Shown here: positions 43,682 through 46,743 of the stretch, piece after piece
Layout of the letters: each line of letters starts with the position of its first letter
Numbering within the stretch: position 1 is the first letter of the stretch
NCBI GenBank assembly: GCA_020628815.1
Contig: JAHDEN010000028.1
Span: 1-46,743 of the forward strand
DNA from: Chloroflexota bacterium
GTDB taxonomy: Bacteria > Chloroflexota > Anaerolineae > Promineifilales > Promineifilaceae
Direction: 5' to 3'
Length of the DNA: 46,743 nt
Made by a program: the position numbers and the translations under genes
Notes under the pieces: model-generated
What the model was told of the DNA's origin: nothing
What the model saw: the letters and a program-made list of their open reading frames with translations, nothing else
Databases searched by the model: none

Positions 43682-44307
43682 TAATTCTCCGGCTTAGATG
43701 GGTTTTTGAGCTGATGGAAAACGCTAACAAATCGCTGGCCAACGGTGAACCAAGCCAGCGGTGCAACGATAAGCATTGCCAAATCAAGCTGCCCTAAAAT
43801 CATCAAGTTCACAATAACTAAATATCGCTCCAGTCGGCCGAAAATGCCAACTTTCCCGTCAAGTTTTAAGACTTCAGCCCGTGCTCGAATATAACTCACC
43901 ATCAACGAACCTGTGATACCGGCAAACGCAACAATGACCATCATCTGGTTCTGCTGAAAGTAATAATAGGCAATGATTCCACCGAACAGGATGATTTCAG
44001 AGACTCGGTCAAGGGTCGAATCTAGAAAAGCGCCGAATTCGCTATAGGGCTGTTTCATTTTTCTTGCCAGAGCACCATCTATCGCATCAAGTGGCGCTAG
44101 CAGAAGCAACGTTAAACCGGCCGCCGTCACTCCGCGTTGTAGCAAAAACCCGACCGCTATAAAGTGCCCCAAAGTCCCCGCAACAGTCACCATATTGGGC
44201 GTCACACCAAGCCACATAAACAGTGTGAGCAAAGGATCAAACAGTGGATCCATTAGATCTCGGGCCCACTGCGTAAAATCAAATTTAGTGTTCTTCTCTT
44301 CCGACAT
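43681..44307 (-). CDS. CDP-alcohol phosphatidyltransferase
   Basis: This 208-aa membrane enzyme moves a phosphatidyl group from CDP-diacylglycerol to an alcohol such as glycerol-3-phosphate or inositol phosphate. The full motif is present: D74-x2-D77-G78-x2-A81-R82-x9-G92-x3-D96-x3-D100. The amino end is soluble and is followed by about five spans. Which alcohol it uses cannot be told from sequence; PgsA-like or inositol-phosphate forms are both possible. It lies 5 bases after the phosphodiesterase gene. Confidence 0.9.
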   Translation of the reverse strand: MSEEKNTKFDFTQWARDLMDPLFDPLLTLFMWLGVTPNMVTVAGTLGHFIAVGFLLQRGVTAAGLTLLLLAPLDAIDGALARKMKQPYSEFGAFLDSTLDRVSEIILFGGIIAYYYFQQNQMMVIVAFAGITGSLMVSYIRARAEVLKLDGKVGIFGRLERYLVIVNLMILGQLDLAMLIVAPLAWFTVGQRFVSVFHQLKNPSKPEN

Positions 44308-44312
44308 TTTCC

Positions 44313-45566
44313 TTAAATTTCATCTAAACGGAATCCCCAGAAAGGGACCTGCATCTCGTCTGCAGTTAGGCCTCCATGAGAGCCGGCCCGCAAAAACAAA
44401 TCAACGTTTGGATCAGATTGATCGATCATCAATCCCCCATCCTCTACTAGCAAGTTGATGTCTCCCAAGCGCCGCGGAAATGCATCCATAAACGGAGCCT
44501 CTCCATAAAGTCCGTTTTTAAGCATATCCTCACGGGTTAAGCTCACAACACGATCCCCTAGTTGAGCCTGAATAAGCTCTTGAACGGCCGCATGCTCTTC
44601 ATGCTGTGCATACCAGTAAGGCACCCGATTACCGCCAGCCCCTGTCAAAATCAGCCGTTTGTGGATTTCTGGGTAATCTATCAGGCGAATATGTTTCTTC
44701 GAATCTAAATTCACTTGCCCATGATCAGCAACCAGCAAGACAACTGTCTTTTCTCGCGCGGCCGGAGATAGTCCATGAATGAGTGTATTTTCAATCTCAT
44801 TCAAACAGGAGAGCAATTCGGCTTTTACGGCCGGATGGTCCGGCCCATGCAAATGGCTCAGGGTGTCTATATTCGGCCAGTAAGCGACATTAACCAGAGG
44901 TCCAGATTTGGTCTCAAGTTGGTTTTTGATTTGCCACATCATTTCTGGAAAAGAAATAATTCCGATCTTCTCTTGCACACCCCGGCCGTGCATTTTGCTC
45001 AAAGCTGAATGGACGATTTCCCTCCCCTTTAGATCAACAGTCGGAACCCCGGCCGCTGCAAATTGCTCTGCGATCCCCGGTGCAGCCAAATATTTTTCAG
45101 GTTCAAAACCGGCATCAACCATCGCATCCCGCTGTCGCAGATACAATGGATGCAGGTTAATCATGAAGTTTACGGCATTAAAGTCCGGATCCAGCAAACG
45201 TAACCCGACAAGGCCGTGTTGCCCCGGTGCATGTCCTGTCCAAATTGCTGAAAGCGCATTTACTGTTGTTGAAGGAAACACAGAAGTGATTGTCTCCTTT
45301 ACTACCGCCTTTTCACCCAGCTGCAGGATTTGAGGGTGATCGTCTATCAGATTTTGCCCCATCGCATCTAAGATGATTAAAACGACTCGTTCAACATCAC
45401 CAGAAGCTTTCAGTGGCTCGATCGCTGCAGCAGGCAACGAAGGCAGCCCTTTGAATGGAATATCCAACAACTCAGCAATTGTTGCGCCGATATTCGCTAT
45501 TGTCCGACCATCTGCTTTCCCAAACCCATAATCAGGATATACTAATTTTTCCTTCCAGCCTGTCAT
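44313..45566 (-). CDS. Alkaline-phosphatase-superfamily phosphodiesterase/pyrophosphatase
   Basis: This is a 417-aa metal-dependent hydrolase of the nucleotide pyrophosphatase/phosphodiesterase (NPP) type. The metal ligands and nucleophile region show as LIILDAMGQ (Asp67), SVFPSTTVNALSAIWTGH (Thr100 or Thr101 nucleophile), WPNIDTLSHLHGPDH and LLVADHGQVN. There is no signal peptide, so it acts inside the cell. It probably cleaves a phosphodiester or pyrophosphate of a nucleotide or lipid head group. An AAGGAG lies upstream of the ATG. It is first in an operon with two membrane lipid-type enzymes, so a phospholipid-related substrate is a fair guess only. Confidence 0.85.
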   Translation of the reverse strand: MTGWKEKLVYPDYGFGKADGRTIANIGATIAELLDIPFKGLPSLPAAAIEPLKASGDVERVVLIILDAMGQNLIDDHPQILQLGEKAVVKETITSVFPSTTVNALSAIWTGHAPGQHGLVGLRLLDPDFNAVNFMINLHPLYLRQRDAMVDAGFEPEKYLAAPGIAEQFAAAGVPTVDLKGREIVHSALSKMHGRGVQEKIGIISFPEMMWQIKNQLETKSGPLVNVAYWPNIDTLSHLHGPDHPAVKAELLSCLNEIENTLIHGLSPAAREKTVVLLVADHGQVNLDSKKHIRLIDYPEIHKRLILTGAGGNRVPYWYAQHEEHAAVQELIQAQLGDRVVSLTREDMLKNGLYGEAPFMDAFPRRLGDINLLVEDGGLMIDQSDPNVDLFLRAGSHGGLTADEMQVPFWGFRLDEI

Positions 45567-45663
45567 CCTCTAGTTCTCCTTTTGGTCATTTTTAACTCGA
45601 CAATATATGTTCATTAGTGCAATAATTTTAGCAAATCAATTCGTATTTTAAACGTAACAGCAA

Positions 45664-46344
45664 ATGGAATATAAAATTCACGGAACAACGCTTCAAACTT
45701 TAGACTTAATTTTAGAACGTGGAGAGTCAGTATTTACTGAATCTGGGGGGATGGCATGGATGACCGGCAACATCGCCATGGAAACAAACACAAAAGGGGG
45801 TGTACTAAAAGGGTTAGCCCGCACATTTTCTGGCGAATCTATGTTTCTAACTACTTACCGCTGTGATGGCACCAAAGCATTGGTTACATTTACCCCAGAA
45901 ATGCCAGGCAGCATCATCCCCATTATTTTGAACGAGGGGGAAAGTCGAATTTGCCAAAAAGACGCATTCATGGTTGCTGAAAGTTCTGTCAAGCTTGATA
46001 TTCATTTTCGCAAAAAACTCGGTGCTGGCATATTTGGCGGCGAGGGATTCATATTGCAAAAACTAACGGGCCCGGGTGTTGCTTTTGTTGAAATTGCTGG
46101 CGACGTTCGCTCATACGAATTGACGGAGGGGCAAACGCTGAAAGTTGATCCAGGTCATATCGCCATGTACGAACCAAGTATTTCGTACGATATTTCTAGA
46201 GTAACCGGTGTCAAGAATATTTTATTTAGCGGTGAGGGTTTGTTCTTGGCAACTTTGACCGGCCCCGGCCGTGTTTGGCTACAGAGTTTGCCAATATCAA
46301 ATCTAGCAGCAAAACTTGCAGCATACATTCCGTCTAAAAAATAA
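45664..46344 (+). CDS. AIM24 / TIGR00266 family protein
   Basis: This 226-aa protein has the AIM24 beta-prism-like pattern: an early VFTESGGMAWMTGNI, then GGVLKGLARTFSGESMFLTTY, GGEGFILQKLTGPGVAFVEI and TLTGPGRVWLQSLP. Bacterial members are of unknown function, and the yeast relative is mitochondrial. It is divergent from the phosphodiesterase operon and convergent with the probable atpH. No RBS precedes the ATG; a short leader is possible. Confidence 0.88.
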   Translation: MEYKIHGTTLQTLDLILERGESVFTESGGMAWMTGNIAMETNTKGGVLKGLARTFSGESMFLTTYRCDGTKALVTFTPEMPGSIIPIILNEGESRICQKDAFMVAESSVKLDIHFRKKLGAGIFGGEGFILQKLTGPGVAFVEIAGDVRSYELTEGQTLKVDPGHIAMYEPSISYDISRVTGVKNILFSGEGLFLATLTGPGRVWLQSLPISNLAAKLAAYIPSKK

Positions 46345-46420
46345 AACCAGTGCTGCGTTGTGTGTCACGGTGGGATTTCGGTTAGGTGATGGTTGAAACA
46401 CCACTAGCATGCCCAACAAA

Positions 46421-46463
46421 AAAAGGCCGGAGAATTTTTAAATTCTCCGGCCTTTTCTTTTTT
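46421..46463. terminator. Strong bidirectional intrinsic terminator
   Basis: AAAAGGCCGGAGAATTT (46421-46437) pairs perfectly with 46440-46456. A-runs lie on one side and T-runs on the other, so it works for both the AIM24-family gene and the converging gene. Confidence 0.95.
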
Positions 46464-46477
46464 AGCTGTTACTCAGA

Positions 46478-46743
46478 TTATTTAAGTGAGCTAGCTAGCC
46501 CTGACATCTGAGCCGCAACGCTGTTATCAACAACCTGATCTCCTACACGAACGATCAGTCCGCCAAGGATGTCTGGATTTACGTTAACTTCAACACTGTC
46601 AGCATTGAGTGATTTTTTAACTTTTTTCAGTTCAGCATCAGTCAATGGTAATGCGCTGGTTACGGTAGCTGCGCCACCGTCAGCAGAAACACCATCTGGA
46701 ACTTTTGAGAAAAAGTCAGAAATCAATGAACGTTGTTTCTTCT
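46478..46743 (-). CDS. atpH: Probable ATP synthase F1 delta subunit, C-terminal part
   Basis: The frame runs through the right edge without a stop, so the 5' end is outside and the TTG at 46726 is internal. About 88 residues are visible. The end, VNPDILGGLIVRVGDQVVDNSVAAQMSGLASSLK read in two parts (VNPDILGGLIVRVGDQVV, then DNSVAAQMSGLASSLK), matches the delta/OSCP C-terminus, where GG-(x)-R-x-GD-x-V-D-x-S is typical. A preceding SALPLTDAELKKVKKSL also fits. The subunit joins F1 to the membrane part. If right, the rest of the atp operon lies beyond the edge. Confidence 0.78.
   Translation of the reverse strand, partial: KKQRSLISDFFSKVPDGVSADGGAATVTSALPLTDAELKKVKKSLNADSVEVNVNPDILGGLIVRVGDQVVDNSVAAQMSGLASSLK

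Overview
The window looks like a stretch of chromosome from a member of the Chloroflexota, probably an Anaerolineae-like lineage. The evidence is indirect. The solute-binding lipoprotein has a long Glu-Val repeat after its lipobox, as is common in that phylum. There are many Pro/Thr-rich linkers joining membrane anchors to outer domains, a 6-pyruvoyl-tetrahydropterin synthase paralogue with Glu in place of the catalytic Cys, weak Shine-Dalgarno use, and large ArnT/PMT-like membrane proteins. I see no rRNA, tRNA, CRISPR array, transposase or phage gene. Composition looks like about 48% GC. The palindrome CGGCCG is very over-represented, at about 140 copies by hand count against roughly ten expected.

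Layout. 1-8563 (+): the 3' end of an oligopeptide-type ABC ATPase, then an apparent operon of substrate-binding lipoprotein, two permeases, two ATPases and a 75-aa membrane protein. The binding protein appears to be circularly permuted, and one permease carries an extra outside domain. 8565-15408 (-): lysS, then a tight run of an Mrr-fold/TM/CBM9-like fusion, a DUF427 protein, a medium-chain dehydrogenase, a PTPS-III-like enzyme, a GT4 glycosyltransferase and a SAM methyltransferase. The last four look like a small-molecule, possibly pterin, pathway. 15673-18789 (-): a membrane Ser/Thr kinase and aroB. 19028-21673 (+): a large membrane histidine kinase without a partner regulator.

21679-28680 (+): a tryptophan operon. 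It has a consensus-like promoter, a T-box leader with a TGG (Trp) specifier and an intrinsic terminator, then trpE, trpS, a lipoprotein of unknown function, trpG, trpD and trpC, and a terminator. All five intergenic spacers after trpE hold imperfect inverted repeats of about 85-150 nt. Uncharged tRNA-Trp should therefore raise both tryptophan synthesis and tRNA-Trp charging.

28851-33607 (-): a small STAS-like protein, oligoendopeptidase F, and an HTH/NB-ARC/TPR regulator just upstream of pepF. 33904-40068 (+): two tandem paralogous ArnT/PMT-like membrane glycosyltransferases and a YqaA/DedA-like protein, with overlapping genes. 40088-42510 (-): an ABC ATPase and an ABC-2 permease fused to a SpoIIM-like domain. 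42776-45566 (-): an alkaline-phosphatase-superfamily hydrolase, a CDP-alcohol phosphatidyltransferase, and an Lgt-like membrane protein that lacks the key catalytic residues. 45664-46344 (+): an AIM24-family protein, followed by a strong bidirectional terminator and the 3' end of a probable atpH on the minus strand.

All names come from reading motifs by eye; no database search or structure prediction was run.
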